From positions 55,597-119,596 of the forward strand of contig NZ_PKIZ01000005.1 of assembly GCF_002847825.1 (NCBI RefSeq): a stretch of DNA of 64,000 bases, read 5' to 3'. Positions 25,853-35,081 of this stretch are shown in pieces (within the stretch, counting starts at the first letter, position 1; each line of letters opens with the position of its first letter). The stretch comes from Kytococcus schroeteri (GTDB lineage Bacteria > Actinomycetota > Actinomycetes > Actinomycetales > Dermatophilaceae). The notes beneath the pieces were generated by a model, which was not told the origin of the DNA, did not search any database, and worked only from the letters and a program-made list of their open reading frames with translations. A program made the position numbers and the translations under genes.

Positions 25853-26467
25853 TCAGGAGAGCGACGCGGGCCGGGCCCGGCCCGCGTCCCCACCGGTCAG
25901 GTCGGCCAGGCCTGAGAGGTCCACGTCGGCACGCTCGGTCTCGCTCGCGCGGAACATCGGCTCGGTGCCGAAGCCGAACACGGCCGCCACGAGGTTGGAC
26001 GGGAACATCTCGCGCCGGTCGTCCAGGCGCGCCACCGCGGCGTTGTAGCTGCGGCGGGCGGCGCTGAGCTGCTCCTCGGTGTAGGCAGCCGACTTCTGCA
26101 GCTCCACGAACGAGGCGTTGGCGCGGAACTCCGGGTACGCCTCGGCGGTGACGTTCACCGCCGACTGGGCGCGGTCCATGGCCCGGTCGGCCTCCTCCAG
26201 CTGCGGCACCGACATCTGCTCGACCGGCTGGGCGCGGCGCATCTCGAGCACGCGCTCCTGGAAGGCGGTCTCGGCCTGCACCGCGGCGGGCACCACCTGC
26301 ATCTGCTTGGTGAGCAGGTCGTGGCGCTGGGTCAGGGCCACCTCGATGCCGTGCCTGGCCTGGCGCATGGCGTTGCGGGCCCGCACGAGGGCGTTGTAGA
26401 GCACCACCACGGCGATGACCACCAGCAGCAGCAACAACAGCAGCACGATCCAGATCCCGAGGTCCAT
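25853..26467 (-). CDS. LemA-family protein
   Basis: The 204-residue protein has an N-terminal transmembrane helix (IWIVLLLLLLLVVIAVVVLYNALV) followed by a helical bundle including YPEFRANASFVELQ and RRSYNAAVARLDDRREMFPSNLVA, the LemA signature. Topology would place the short N-terminus outside. ATG 26467 with GGGAGAGAG; first gene of the lemA-DUF3137 operon. Confidence 0.95.
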   Translation of the reverse strand: MDLGIWIVLLLLLLLVVIAVVVLYNALVRARNAMRQARHGIEVALTQRHDLLTKQMQVVPAAVQAETAFQERVLEMRRAQPVEQMSVPQLEEADRAMDRAQSAVNVTAEAYPEFRANASFVELQKSAAYTEEQLSAARRSYNAAVARLDDRREMFPSNLVAAVFGFGTEPMFRASETERADVDLSGLADLTGGDAGRARPASLS

Positions 26468-26626
26468 CTCTCTCCCGTCCGTCGGGCCCGCGTGGCCCGG
26501 CCTCGGACGGCGACGCTAACCGAGCGACCCGGCCGCCGGCGTGGCCCCGTGGTCGGGGCCACCCCCTGCCACGGACGCACGCACGCCGCCCACCAGAGCC
26601 CGGACCTCCTGCGTGAGAATGGCCCC

Positions 26627-28963
26627 ATGCCCGCTGACGCCACCGCCCCCGTGGAGGGCGGGCCCGCGCCGGACCCGGCGGACTGGGTGCGGCTGCTCAC
26701 CGCCGGTGGACTGGCCGACCGGCTGGTGCACACCGAGACCCGTCCCGCCCGCGATGCGGTGACCGCACCCCTGCCGGAGTGGCTCAACCCGCAGGTCGAG
26801 GCGGCGCTGCGAGGTGCCGGCATCGAGCAGCTGTGGAGCCACCAGGCCGAGTTCGCCGAGCACGCCCACGCCGGACGCCACGCCGTGGTGGCCACCGGCA
26901 CCGCATCGGGCAAGTCGCTGGCCTACCTGCTGCCGGTGCTCTCGGCGCTGGCCGACGGCTCCCACCACGTGACCGGCCGCGGCGCCAACGCCCTCTACCT
27001 GGCCCCCACCAAGGCCCTGGCCCAGGACCAGCTGGCCGCCGTGGAGGCGTGGATGGTGCCCGGTGTGCGCCCCGCGGTGGTGGACGGCGACACCCCGCCC
27101 GACGCCCGCACCTGGGCCCGCCAGCACGCCACCTACGTACTGAGCAATCCCGACCTGCTGCACCACTCGCTGCTGCCCGGCCACGAGCGGTGGCGGGCCT
27201 TCCTGCGCCGCCTGCGCTACGTGGTGGTGGACGAGTGCCACACCCACCGCGGTGTGCCGGGCGCCCACGTGGCCCTCGTGCTGCGCCGGTTGCTGCGCAT
27301 CGCCCGGCGCTACGGCGCCGAACCCACGGTGCTGCTCGCCTCGGCCACCGTGGCCGACCCGGCCGAGCACGCCAGCCGCCTGCTCGACGCGCCGGTGCAG
27401 TCCGTCACCGAGGACGGCTCCCCGCGCGGCCCCATGACCTACGCCCTGTGGGACCCCCAGCCCGATGCGGCCGACGGCGGCGAGCGCCCGTCCACCCTCA
27501 CCGAGGCCGCGCGCACGACGGCACGCCTCGTGGCCGGGGGGCGCCAGGTGCTCACGTTCACCACCTCGCGCGTCGGTGCCGAGGTGGCCGCCCGGGCCGT
27601 CGCGGACCAGCTCGGGTTCGCCGGAGCCGGTCACCTCGGTGACGCCGTGGCGGCCTACCGCGGCGGGTACCTGCCCGAGGAGCGCCGCGGCATCGAACGG
27701 CGCCTGCGCGAGGGTGGGCTGCGGGCCGTGGCCGCGACCACCGCCCTGGAGCTGGGCATCGACGTCTCCGGCCTCGACGCCGTGGTGATGGCCGGGTGGC
27801 CGGGGCGGCGGGCGAGCTTCTGGCAGCAGGCCGGCCGGGCGGGGCGCTCCGGGCAGCCGGCGCTGGCCGTGCTGGTGGCCGGCGACAACCCGCTGGACGG
27901 CTACCTGGTGCACCACCCGGAGGCGATCTTCGACAGCGGCGTGGAGGCCACGGTGGTGGACCCCACCAACCCACGGGTGCTGGCCGAGCACCTGGCCTGC
28001 GCCGCGGCGGAGATCCCGTTGACCGAGGCCGACTCCCTGTGGTTCGGGCCGGGCACGACCACGGTGCGCGAGTCGTTGGTGCGCGCCGGCATGCTGCGGC
28101 AGCGGCCGACCGGCTGGTACTGGGCGGGGTCGCAGCGCCCGCACGACCTGGTGGACCTGCGCGGCATGGCCGGCACGCTGCAGCTGGTGGAGGGGCGCAC
28201 CGGGCGGGTGCTGGGCACCATCGACGCGGGGCGGGCGGACTCCACGGTGCACACCGGCGCGGTCTACCTGCACGCCGGTGTGACGCACGTGGTGACCGAC
28301 CTGGACCTCGAGGAGGGCGTGGCCACGGTGGCCGTCGGCGACCCGGGGTGGACCACCCGGGCGGTCACCGAGGAGGCCTTCGACGTCACCGCCGTGCGCG
28401 ACGAGGCCCCCGCCGAGGGGGTCACCTGGTGCGTGGGCGACGTCCTGGTGCGCACCCGGGTGACGGCCTTCCGCCGGATGCTGCCCAGCGGTGAGGTGCT
28501 CGGGCAGCATCCGCTGGACCTGCCCGAGCGCACGATGCCGACCCGCTCGGTGTGGTTCACCCTCGCCCCCGAGGTACTCGAGGCGGCGGGCGTGGACGAC
28601 CTGGAGCTGGCCGGCGCCCTGCATGCCACGGAGCACGCCCTCATCGGAATGCTGGGCCTGGTGGCCACCTGCGACCGGTGGGACGTCGGCGGGGTCTCCA
28701 CCGTGCTGCACTCGGACACGGGCCTGCCCACGGTGATGGTGCACGACGCGCACCCGGGTGGGGCCGGCTTCGCCGACCGGGGCTTCGCGGCGCGCCGTCC
28801 GTGGGTGGAGGCCACGCTGGCCGCGGTGGAGGGCTGCCCCTGCGAGGCCGGGTGCCCGGGGTGCGTGCAGTCACCCAAGTGCGGCAACAACAACGAGCCG
28901 CTGTCCAAGGCCGGGGCGGTGGCGGTGCTGCGACTCCTCACCGGGCAGTGGTCGGCGCAGTAG
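26627..28963 (+). CDS. DEAD/DEAH-box helicase of the MrfA/SftH type with C-terminal cysteine cluster
   Basis: The 778-residue superfamily 2 DNA helicase has Walker A ATGTASGKS (from residue 89), the DECH box (202-205), SAT, and QQAGRAGRSGQ (motif VI). Its C-terminal DUF1998 domain carries a four-cysteine cluster (CPCEAGCPGC...CG). MrfA helicases unwind DNA in a nucleotide-excision-type repair pathway for crosslinks. The orthologous position next to the Tad locus is conserved in actinobacteria. ATG 26627 has no ribosome site and GAGAAT 7 bp upstream, suggesting a leaderless start. Confidence 0.92.
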   Translation: MPADATAPVEGGPAPDPADWVRLLTAGGLADRLVHTETRPARDAVTAPLPEWLNPQVEAALRGAGIEQLWSHQAEFAEHAHAGRHAVVATGTASGKSLAYLLPVLSALADGSHHVTGRGANALYLAPTKALAQDQLAAVEAWMVPGVRPAVVDGDTPPDARTWARQHATYVLSNPDLLHHSLLPGHERWRAFLRRLRYVVVDECHTHRGVPGAHVALVLRRLLRIARRYGAEPTVLLASATVADPAEHASRLLDAPVQSVTEDGSPRGPMTYALWDPQPDAADGGERPSTLTEAARTTARLVAGGRQVLTFTTSRVGAEVAARAVADQLGFAGAGHLGDAVAAYRGGYLPEERRGIERRLREGGLRAVAATTALELGIDVSGLDAVVMAGWPGRRASFWQQAGRAGRSGQPALAVLVAGDNPLDGYLVHHPEAIFDSGVEATVVDPTNPRVLAEHLACAAAEIPLTEADSLWFGPGTTTVRESLVRAGMLRQRPTGWYWAGSQRPHDLVDLRGMAGTLQLVEGRTGRVLGTIDAGRADSTVHTGAVYLHAGVTHVVTDLDLEEGVATVAVGDPGWTTRAVTEEAFDVTAVRDEAPAEGVTWCVGDVLVRTRVTAFRRMLPSGEVLGQHPLDLPERTMPTRSVWFTLAPEVLEAAGVDDLELAGALHATEHALIGMLGLVATCDRWDVGGVSTVLHSDTGLPTVMVHDAHPGGAGFADRGFAARRPWVEATLAAVEGCPCEAGCPGCVQSPKCGNNNEPLSKAGAVAVLRLLTGQWSAQ

Positions 28964-29005
28964 CCTGAGCGCGCACCGTCCCCCACCCTCCTCGAAGGCG
29001 GCTCC

Positions 29006-29473
29006 ATGCTCCTCATCGGCCTGCTGATCCTGCTCGTCGCCGTGCTGTTCATCCTCTACGTGGTGACCGGCGCGGACGGCTCCACCACGCTGGAGGCGTT
29101 CAACGTCAGCACCACGATGCCGGCGCTCACCCTGTTCCTCAGCGGCATGGTCTCGCTCCTGGCCATCGGCCTGGGCCTGTGGCTCATGACGGCCGGGGCC
29201 CGCCGGAACGCGCGCCGCCGCAAGGAGCACAAGGTGTTGGAGCGCGACGCCCGCGAGGCACGCACCCTCCGCGAGAAGGGCACGACCCGCCGCGAGGACG
29301 TGGACGGCCGCACAGTCCGGGACGACCTGCGCGAGCGGGGTGCCGACGACCTCCGCGACCACCGCGCCCCCGAGACCGAGGTGCCCTACGGGGAGTACCA
29401 GGAGGATCGCCCGCTGCGCTCCGGCGAGCGCCTGGACGGCGGGGACACGACCTCCCCGCGCCGCGACGCCTGA
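29006..29473 (+). CDS. Small membrane protein with charged tail, function unknown
   Basis: The 155-residue protein has two transmembrane helices (~2-22 and ~40-62) and a long, highly charged Arg/Glu/Asp C-terminal half, probably cytoplasmic and disordered. AAGGCGG precedes ATG 29006. No family is recognised. It sits 42 bp after the helicase gene and ends at a strong terminator. Confidence 0.7.
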   Translation: MLLIGLLILLVAVLFILYVVTGADGSTTLEAFNVSTTMPALTLFLSGMVSLLAIGLGLWLMTAGARRNARRRKEHKVLERDAREARTLREKGTTRREDVDGRTVRDDLRERGADDLRDHRAPETEVPYGEYQEDRPLRSGERLDGGDTTSPRRDA

Positions 29474-29492
29474 GCCCCACCACCGCAGCCCT

Positions 29493-29531
29493 GCGCCGTG
29501 GGCGCCCCCAGCCAGGGGGCGCCCACGGCGC
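29493..29531. terminator. Strong bidirectional hairpin terminator
   Basis: A perfect 17-bp stem (29493-29509 with 29515-29531) with a 5-nt loop lies between convergent genes and can end both the helicase transcript and the Tad operon. Confidence 0.85.
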
Positions 29532-29541
29532 GTTCCCAGCC

Positions 29542-30042
29542 TCACCGTCCCCGGGGAGGGGTCGGCGGGAGGGGTGGTGGTGACGGGGCGGGCGGACGCC
29601 CCCGACGCTTCCGGGGCCCGTCCTGCGGACGGGGGCCGGCGGTGGCCGTGACCGTGGCCGCCCCGAAGGGCGTCCCGGAGTCCACCCGCACCACGACGGT
29701 GACGTCGAAGTCCTTCACCCGACAGCCCACCAGCTGGGCCCCGTTGCGCGTGGCCACCTCGGCGGCGGCCACGCACGGGGGCACCGGCAGCAGGGCCGTG
29801 GGCGAGGTGGCCCCCGAGCCCGCGAGGGCCGCCAGGTCGGCGGCCGTGCGGGCCCGGGAGGCCGCCCTCCACGTCTGCCCGGCGGTGACCCCCGCGGCCA
29901 GCAGGGCGAGCACCGCCACACCGACCAGCAGGGCCACCATCGAGCCCGAGCCCCGTTCGCCGTCCCGCCACCACCGGGTGGCGGTCCAGCGCCGGCGACC
30001 CGGCGAGCCGGTCCTGCGGCCCGCCGGGGTGGGTGTGCTCAT
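29542..30042 (-). CDS. TadG-like pseudopilin/helical secretion protein (Rv3654c type)
   Basis: The 166-residue protein has GERGSGSMVALLVGVAVLALLAAGVTAGQTWRAASRARTAADLAALAGS, a prepilin-like helix then an alanine-rich amphipathic stretch as in TadG/Rv3654c. The C-terminus ends in a Pro/Arg-rich tail. ATG 30042 overlaps the tadE stop (ATGA). Last gene of the Tad operon; probably a minor pilin or secretion-linked protein. Confidence 0.75.
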   Translation of the reverse strand: MSTPTPAGRRTGSPGRRRWTATRWWRDGERGSGSMVALLVGVAVLALLAAGVTAGQTWRAASRARTAADLAALAGSGATSPTALLPVPPCVAAAEVATRNGAQLVGCRVKDFDVTVVVRVDSGTPFGAATVTATAGPRPQDGPRKRRGRPPAPSPPPLPPTPPRGR

Positions 30043-30434
30043 CGCACACCCGGTTCCATGAGCGCGGTGGCCGAGGACTCCGGGTGGAGCCCGGGGAACC
30101 ACTCGGCCGGACCGCGTGCCCGGGCCTTGACCGTGACGGTGACCGACCTGCCGGTGCGCCGCTGGTGCACCGTGGCCCCCTGGGGGGCGAGGCGCTCCAC
30201 CTGGTGCCGCACCTCGATGCGGGAGTCGCCACGGGACGCGGCCCGGGCACCCACCCGGGCCGCGTCCGTGACCTGCAGCAGGTCCACCACCAGCACCATC
30301 GCGGTCAACGCCATGCCCAGCACCAGCACCACCACCGGCATGGCCATGGCCAGCTCCACCGAGGTGAAGCCTCCCTCGCCGTCACGGGGGCGACCCGCGC
30401 CCACCGGGCGGAGACCTCGACGGTGCCGGGTCAT
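30039..30434 (-). CDS. TadE-like minor pseudopilin
   Basis: The 131-residue protein has the TadE signature GEGGFTSVELAMAMPVVVLVLGMALTAMVLV (prepilin-type cleavage before a hydrophobic helix with Glu five residues in), followed by TDAARVGARAASRGD. ATG 30434 overlaps the flp stop (TGATG). Confidence 0.88.
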   Translation of the reverse strand: MTRHRRGLRPVGAGRPRDGEGGFTSVELAMAMPVVVLVLGMALTAMVLVVDLLQVTDAARVGARAASRGDSRIEVRHQVERLAPQGATVHQRRTGRSVTVTVKARARGPAEWFPGLHPESSATALMEPGVR

Positions 30435-30637
30435 CACTTGAAGGCGTCGAAGGCGGCCTTGATGACCTCCCCCATGAGCGTGGGCACCAGGTCCTTCATC
30501 ATGTTCATGCCCAGCAGCACCACGGCGGCGATGACGAAGATGCCGATGGCGTACTCGGCCACCGCCATGCCCTTCTCGTTCGCGGCGCGCATGCCCTCGA
30601 TGCGGGGCTGGACGAAGCGCTGGATCTTGTTCTGCAT
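30434..30637 (-). CDS. Flp-type major pilin (DUF4244)
   Basis: The 67-residue protein has RAANEKGMAVAEYAIGIFVIAAVVLLGMNMM: Gly then a hydrophobic helix containing the conserved Glu-Tyr pair of Flp pilins. ATG 30637 has a strong AAAGGGAAG, stronger than other genes in the operon, fitting a highly translated structural subunit. A 57-bp gap to tadC is the only real break in the cluster. Confidence 0.9.
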   Translation of the reverse strand: MQNKIQRFVQPRIEGMRAANEKGMAVAEYAIGIFVIAAVVLLGMNMMKDLVPTLMGEVIKAAFDAFK

Positions 30638-30694
30638 GGGACTTCCCTTTCTGTTGTGGACCCACCCCTGTGGTGGGCCCCCCTTTCCACCGGG

Positions 30695-31294
30695 TCAGGC
30701 CTGACCCAGGGTCTGTGTCGCCATCGCCACCACCAGCGGCACCACCGCGATGAGGACGAAGGCAGGCATGAAGACGGTGCCCAGTGGGACCACCAGGAGC
30801 ACCGGGAGACGGGCCGCAGCCCGCTCGAGGGCAGCAGCGCGGTCGCGGCGGAGGTCCACCGCGGCCCGGCGCACCGTGTCGGCCGGTGGGGCGCCCGCCA
30901 GGTGCGCGAGCGTGAGCGCCTGCGCGACCGGGGTCCACGGCGCCGGGAGGCCCTCCCAGGCAAGGGCGCCCGTGACACCCCACCGCCGCGCGGCCACCAC
31001 CTGCCGCAGCTGGCCGGCGAGCGGTTCGCGGACCTCGTCGGCCACCACCTCCAGGGCGTCGGTGACGGCGCACCCGGAGTCCAGGGCCAGCGCGAGCATG
31101 TCGAGCACCGCGGCCAGGTCGTCGACGTCGGCCACCGGCTCCTCCCGCCGGGCGGGCAGAAGGCCGAACAGCCGCCGACCGCTGCGTTCCCGACGCCGCC
31201 CGCCCTCGCCACCGTCCGCGGCGGGAGACGTCGGCCACCAGAGGGCCACCGCGCTCGCGGACAGCAGGGCGACGAGCAGCACCGCGGGGTTCAC
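30695..31294 (-). CDS. TadC-like inner-membrane platform protein
   Basis: The 199-residue GspF-type protein has a single N-terminal hydrophobic segment, a cytoplasmic helical domain (DLAAVLDMLALALDSGCAVTDALEVVADEV) and a C-terminal membrane hairpin (LPVLLVVPLGTVFMPAFVLIAVVPLVVAM). GTG 31294 overlaps the tadB stop (GTGA). Confidence 0.87.
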   Translation of the reverse strand: MNPAVLLVALLSASAVALWWPTSPAADGGEGGRRRERSGRRLFGLLPARREEPVADVDDLAAVLDMLALALDSGCAVTDALEVVADEVREPLAGQLRQVVAARRWGVTGALAWEGLPAPWTPVAQALTLAHLAGAPPADTVRRAAVDLRRDRAAALERAAARLPVLLVVPLGTVFMPAFVLIAVVPLVVAMATQTLGQA

Positions 31295-32085
31295 CGGACC
31301 ACCTGCCCACGCAGGGCGCGGCGCACCAGCCGACGCGAGACGGCCCACCCGACCACCAGCAGCACCACTCCCAGCACCGCGCTGGCCAGGCCGAGCGGCT
31401 GCTCGAGGTACAGCTCCCGGGGCGACCAGCCGAGCACCGAGGAGCCGGCCAGGCCCACCAGGGGCAGCAGCGAGAGCATGTACATGGAGGCCATCGCGCC
31501 CGAGGCCGCCGCCTGCGCCGTCTGCCGGCTCTCCCGGCTGCGCCGCACCGTGTCGGCTGCCGTGGCCACCGCCGGGGCGAGGGCCGCACCGGACCGTTCC
31601 GAGAGCGCCCACGCGCTGGCCACGTGCCGCAGGGCCGGACTCTCGTGCTGCGTGGCCAGCTCCTTCCACGCCGGCCCCAGCTGCGAGCCCGCCGCAGCGG
31701 CACGGCGCACCGGGTCCAGCCAGGGCACCTGCGGCCCCGCGGAGGCGACGACCTCCAGCGCCGCGTGCGGGGGCAGGCCCGCCGAGAGCGCGCTGGACAG
31801 CCCGTCGAGCAGCCGGAGCACGGCGTCGTCGGTCACCCGCACCGTGCCGAACCGGGCCCGTGCCCGCCCGAGCAGTCCCCGCACCCCGGTGCCGGTGGCC
31901 GCCACCGGGTCCACCGCAAGCAGCCCACGCACCGAGGCCACCGTGGCCTGCTGCCGCGCGGCCCGCTCCCGGCGCCCAGCCAGATCGCTGAGGCCCAGGA
32001 CCACCTCGTGGCGGGCCCGCACCGGCCACAGGACCCCGGCGCCCAGCACCAGCAACGCCACCAGCACCCCGGTCACGACGACCAC
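31291..32085 (-). CDS. TadB-like inner-membrane platform protein
   Basis: The 264-residue GspF/TadB-type protein has an N-terminal helix, the cytoplasmic domain LLDGLSSALSAGLPPHAALEVVA, a second helical repeat and two C-terminal membrane segments. GTG 32085 overlaps the end of tadA by 13 bp. With TadC it would form the platform contacted by the TadA motor. Confidence 0.88.
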   Translation of the reverse strand: MVVVTGVLVALLVLGAGVLWPVRARHEVVLGLSDLAGRRERAARQQATVASVRGLLAVDPVAATGTGVRGLLGRARARFGTVRVTDDAVLRLLDGLSSALSAGLPPHAALEVVASAGPQVPWLDPVRRAAAAGSQLGPAWKELATQHESPALRHVASAWALSERSGAALAPAVATAADTVRRSRESRQTAQAAASGAMASMYMLSLLPLVGLAGSSVLGWSPRELYLEQPLGLASAVLGVVLLVVGWAVSRRLVRRALRGQVVR

Positions 32086-33209
32086 CCCAGCAGGGCCTCG
32101 AGGCGCTCCCAGGCGGCCGCGGGCCGCAGCGCCCCGTCGCGGAAGTCCATCGCCGGCAGGCAGCGCACCCGGCCGTCGTCACCGGTCACGAGCACCCCCA
32201 CCTGGGCCAGCACCCGCCGCTCGGGGAGCCGCCGCACGTGCAGCACGCAGTCCAGTGCGCTGCCCAGCTGGGCGTGCACCGCCTGCGGCGTCATGTCCGC
32301 CAGGGCGCCCAGGGCCTCGAAGCGCGCCACCACGTCCTCGATGGCGTTGGCGTGCACCGTGCCGCACCCACCCTCGTGCCCGGTGTTGAGCGCCGCGAGC
32401 AGCTCGCGCATCTCCGGACCGCGCACCTCACCCACCACCACCCGGTCGGGTCGCATGCGCAGGGACTGCTTGACCAGGTGCGTCATGTCGATGGCGCCGC
32501 GCCCCTCCACGTTGGCCGAGCGGGACTGCATGCGCACCACGTGCGGGTGCTGCACCGCCAGTTCCCGGACGTCCTCGACCACGAGGATGCGGTCGGCGGG
32601 GTCCACCAGGCTGAGCAGGGTGGCCAGCAGCGTCGTCTTGCCGCTGCCGGTCCCGCCGGAGACCACGAACGCCAGCCGTCGGGCCACGAGGTCGCGCACC
32701 ACCCGGGCTCCGAGCTCGTCGAGCGTCCCCAGCCGCAGCATCTCCTCGACGCTGGGCACCACCTCCCGGGGAACACGCAACGAGAGGTGCGCCGCCCCGT
32801 CCACCAGCGGGGGCAGCACCGCGTGCAGCCGGATGCCCCCGGGCAGTAGCCCGTCCACGCATGGTGCGGTGTCGTCCAGGCGCCGCCCGGCCAGGCCGGC
32901 CAGGCGCACCGCCAGCTGGCGCAGGTCCTCGGCCGAGCCCATCGGTGTGGCGTCGCGCTCCAGGCCCCGGCCGCGGTCCACCCAGACCCCGTCAGTGCCG
33001 TTGACCAGTACGTCGGTCACCCCGGGCTCGGCCAGCACGGGCTCCAACGGCCCGGCCCCCAGCACGCTGCGGCCCAACCGCTGGGACCGCTCGCGCACTC
33101 CTCGGTCCCCCAGACGCAGCCGCTGCGCCCCGGCCACCTCACCGACGGTGCGCTCGCTGGGAGCCCGCCCGCGGGAGATCTGCTCACGGATGCTCGACGG
33201 AGCGCTCAC
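32073..33209 (-). CDS. TadA/CpaF-type secretion ATPase
   Basis: The 378-residue type II/IV secretion motor has Walker A SGGTGSGKTTLLATLL, RILVVEDVRELAVQHPHVV (Asp box), LRMRPDRVVVGEVRGPEM (Walker B) and TGHEGGCGTVHANA (His box). It powers pilin assembly. GTG 33209 overlaps the cpaE stop (GTGA). The name is distinct from the tRNA deaminase tadA near 59.5 kb. Confidence 0.95.
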   Translation of the reverse strand: MSAPSSIREQISRGRAPSERTVGEVAGAQRLRLGDRGVRERSQRLGRSVLGAGPLEPVLAEPGVTDVLVNGTDGVWVDRGRGLERDATPMGSAEDLRQLAVRLAGLAGRRLDDTAPCVDGLLPGGIRLHAVLPPLVDGAAHLSLRVPREVVPSVEEMLRLGTLDELGARVVRDLVARRLAFVVSGGTGSGKTTLLATLLSLVDPADRILVVEDVRELAVQHPHVVRMQSRSANVEGRGAIDMTHLVKQSLRMRPDRVVVGEVRGPEMRELLAALNTGHEGGCGTVHANAIEDVVARFEALGALADMTPQAVHAQLGSALDCVLHVRRLPERRVLAQVGVLVTGDDGRVRCLPAMDFRDGALRPAAAWERLEALLGWSS

Positions 33210-33928
33210 GACACACCCTCCACCGCACCGAGCAGCAGGGTGTCGGCCGCCTCGCGCACCGGCCCGTCGAACGCCCCGACGGGCCGCCCCTCCCGCTCGC
33301 ACCGCCCCACGGTCGGGTCGTCGGCCAGCACGCCCTGCACCGGCAGCCCCGTGAGGTCCTCCACCGCGGGCACCAAGGCCCCGCCGGGGCGGTCCGTGCC
33401 ACGCACCAGCAGGGACGCGTCCCCGGGCAGGGCGCCCAGCGTGCCGCGCAGGGCCGGCGCGACGGCCACCGTGGTGGGGCTCGACCCCACGAGCACCCAC
33501 ACGCCGTGGCACCAGCTGGCCCACCCGAGGAACTCCCCGGACCCCACCGGCGGCAGGTCCACCAGCACGAGGTCAGCGACGCCGGCCACCGCCCGGCGCG
33601 CGTGGTGCACCACGTGGCGGGGCAGGTCGGTCCACACCCCGGACCCGATGCCGTCGCGCGCCAGCAGGGCCACGCCGTGCGCCCTGGGCAGGGCGCCCAC
33701 GAGCTCCTCGCCGGGCAACGCCCCGTCGCTGCGCACCAGGTCGTCCCAGTGCAGGCCGGGCGCGGACTCCATGCCGAGGGCGATGGCCAGCGCCGTGCCC
33801 CAGCGGGAGGTGTCCACGGCCACGGTGCGCAGTCCCGCCGAGGCCGCCCGCAGGGCCACGGCCGCGGTGAGGGTGGAGACCCCCAGCCCGCCGGTGGCCC
33901 CGCCGATCCCGATCACGTGTGTCGTCAT
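33206..33928 (-). CDS. CpaE-like septum-site/localisation protein (Rv3660c type)
   Basis: The 240-residue MinD/ParA-like protein heads the Tad operon. Its nucleotide loop reads GIGGATGGLGVSTL, so the deviant Walker A lysines are missing, and LVLVDLPPVGSGEF stands for the Walker B region. This suggests a non-hydrolysing positional adaptor for the pilus machine. ATG 33928. No terminator or gene intervenes before the 289-bp upstream gap. Confidence 0.85.
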   Translation of the reverse strand: MTTHVIGIGGATGGLGVSTLTAAVALRAASAGLRTVAVDTSRWGTALAIALGMESAPGLHWDDLVRSDGALPGEELVGALPRAHGVALLARDGIGSGVWTDLPRHVVHHARRAVAGVADLVLVDLPPVGSGEFLGWASWCHGVWVLVGSSPTTVAVAPALRGTLGALPGDASLLVRGTDRPGGALVPAVEDLTGLPVQGVLADDPTVGRCEREGRPVGAFDGPVREAADTLLLGAVEGVS

Positions 33929-34217
33929 GGCCAGAACGATGCGGCCGCGCGGCACCCCCGCGCCGAGCCCTCGCCCCGACCCTGTGGACCAGCGCCCACA
34001 CCCCTCCTCAGCACGCCCCCGAGTCTGTGGAGAACGAGAAGGGCCCCGGGCACGGCGAAGGCCCCAGCCGGGGGGGCAGCTGGGGCCTTCTGGCGCGCCA
34101 TGCCCTGGGGGGGAAAGGCAGGTGCGCCGCGCGCTCAACCCGAAGGGAGCGCGTTGCAACCATGATGCACCCCGCTCGGGGCGAAATGCAAGACGGAACC
34201 GGACCACCCGGCCCCCG
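33929..34217 (-). promoter_or_regulatory. Upstream region of the Tad operon
   Basis: This 289-bp gap holds the terminator at 34057-34090 and the presumed Tad promoter between it and 33928. I cannot pick a -10/-35 pair with confidence. Confidence 0.4.
34057..34090 (-). terminator. Hairpin terminator
   Basis: A perfect 12-bp stem (34057-34068 with 34079-34090) with a G-rich loop, 127 bp downstream of the Fic-like gene on the minus strand. It separates that gene from the Tad operon. Confidence 0.7.
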
Positions 34218-35081
34218 TCACACCCCCGGGAGCCGCCCGACCCGCACCGCGTCGCAGATCCGCTCCCCCGCCCGCGCCCCGCCGACGACTGCGTCACACA
34301 CGTGCCGCACCCACAGTGCCACGCCCTCCGGGGTCCCCGTGGCGTAGGCCGCAGCGGCCCCCAGGTACTCCACCCCGCCGCCCGGGCGGTGCCCCGCCTC
34401 GACCACCGCCACCCCCATCGGGTCGAGCCCGCGGGAACGCACCACGGCCCGTTGCACCGCCCGCGCCACCACGCCGTTGCCACGCACGAAGGGACGCACC
34501 GCCAGCACCTCGGCGTGGGCCACGGCCGCCACCACCACCGCCGGCACCTCGGGGGGCGCGGTGAGCACCTCGCGCAGCCCAGCCAGCCGCTGCTGCACCT
34601 GCCGCACGTCCGGCGCCGGACCCATCTCCGTGAGCTCCCGCACCTGCTCCCCCTCGGCGCGGGGACGCCCCAGCTGGTCGTCGGCCACCAGCCCCCGGGC
34701 CGCGGCGGTGTGCAGGCGCGCCAGCACCTGGCTCGGCGAGGAACCCACCAACCCCTCCAGGTGCACCGCCTCCTCGGTGGCCCGCACCGCGCCCCGCACC
34801 ACCGCCTCCACCGGGTCGGGCTCCGCCGACCAGGCGCGCGCCCCCACCATCGCCTCGCGCACCCAGTCCACGGGCAGCTCGGCCCCCTCCAACGATGCCG
34901 ACGCCCACGCCCCGTGCACCCGCGCCTCGGTGGCGCACTCGGCGGAGCGCCGGCGCAGCGCCTCGTGCCAGCGCAGGGCGGTGCAGGCGTCGCGCGCCGC
35001 GTCGGCCGCCTCCCGCACGCCGGGCAGCTCCGCCACGCGCAGCAGGGGGTGGGCGGAGGACGACGTGGGGGGCTGGACCAT
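34218..35081 (-). CDS. Fic-like protein with degenerate active-site motif
   Basis: The 287-residue all-helical protein has the SASLEGAELP inhibitory-type or linker motif and, near residue 200, VRPFVRGNGVVARAV. This aligns with the Fic motif HPFxxGNGR but replaces the catalytic His with Arg and the final Arg with Val, so AMP transfer is unlikely. Equivalent genes occur near Tad loci in other actinobacteria. TACGCT lies 6 bp before ATG 35081 (leaderless). Confidence 0.65.
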   Translation of the reverse strand: MVQPPTSSSAHPLLRVAELPGVREAADAARDACTALRWHEALRRRSAECATEARVHGAWASASLEGAELPVDWVREAMVGARAWSAEPDPVEAVVRGAVRATEEAVHLEGLVGSSPSQVLARLHTAAARGLVADDQLGRPRAEGEQVRELTEMGPAPDVRQVQQRLAGLREVLTAPPEVPAVVVAAVAHAEVLAVRPFVRGNGVVARAVQRAVVRSRGLDPMGVAVVEAGHRPGGGVEYLGAAAAYATGTPEGVALWVRHVCDAVVGGARAGERICDAVRVGRLPGV

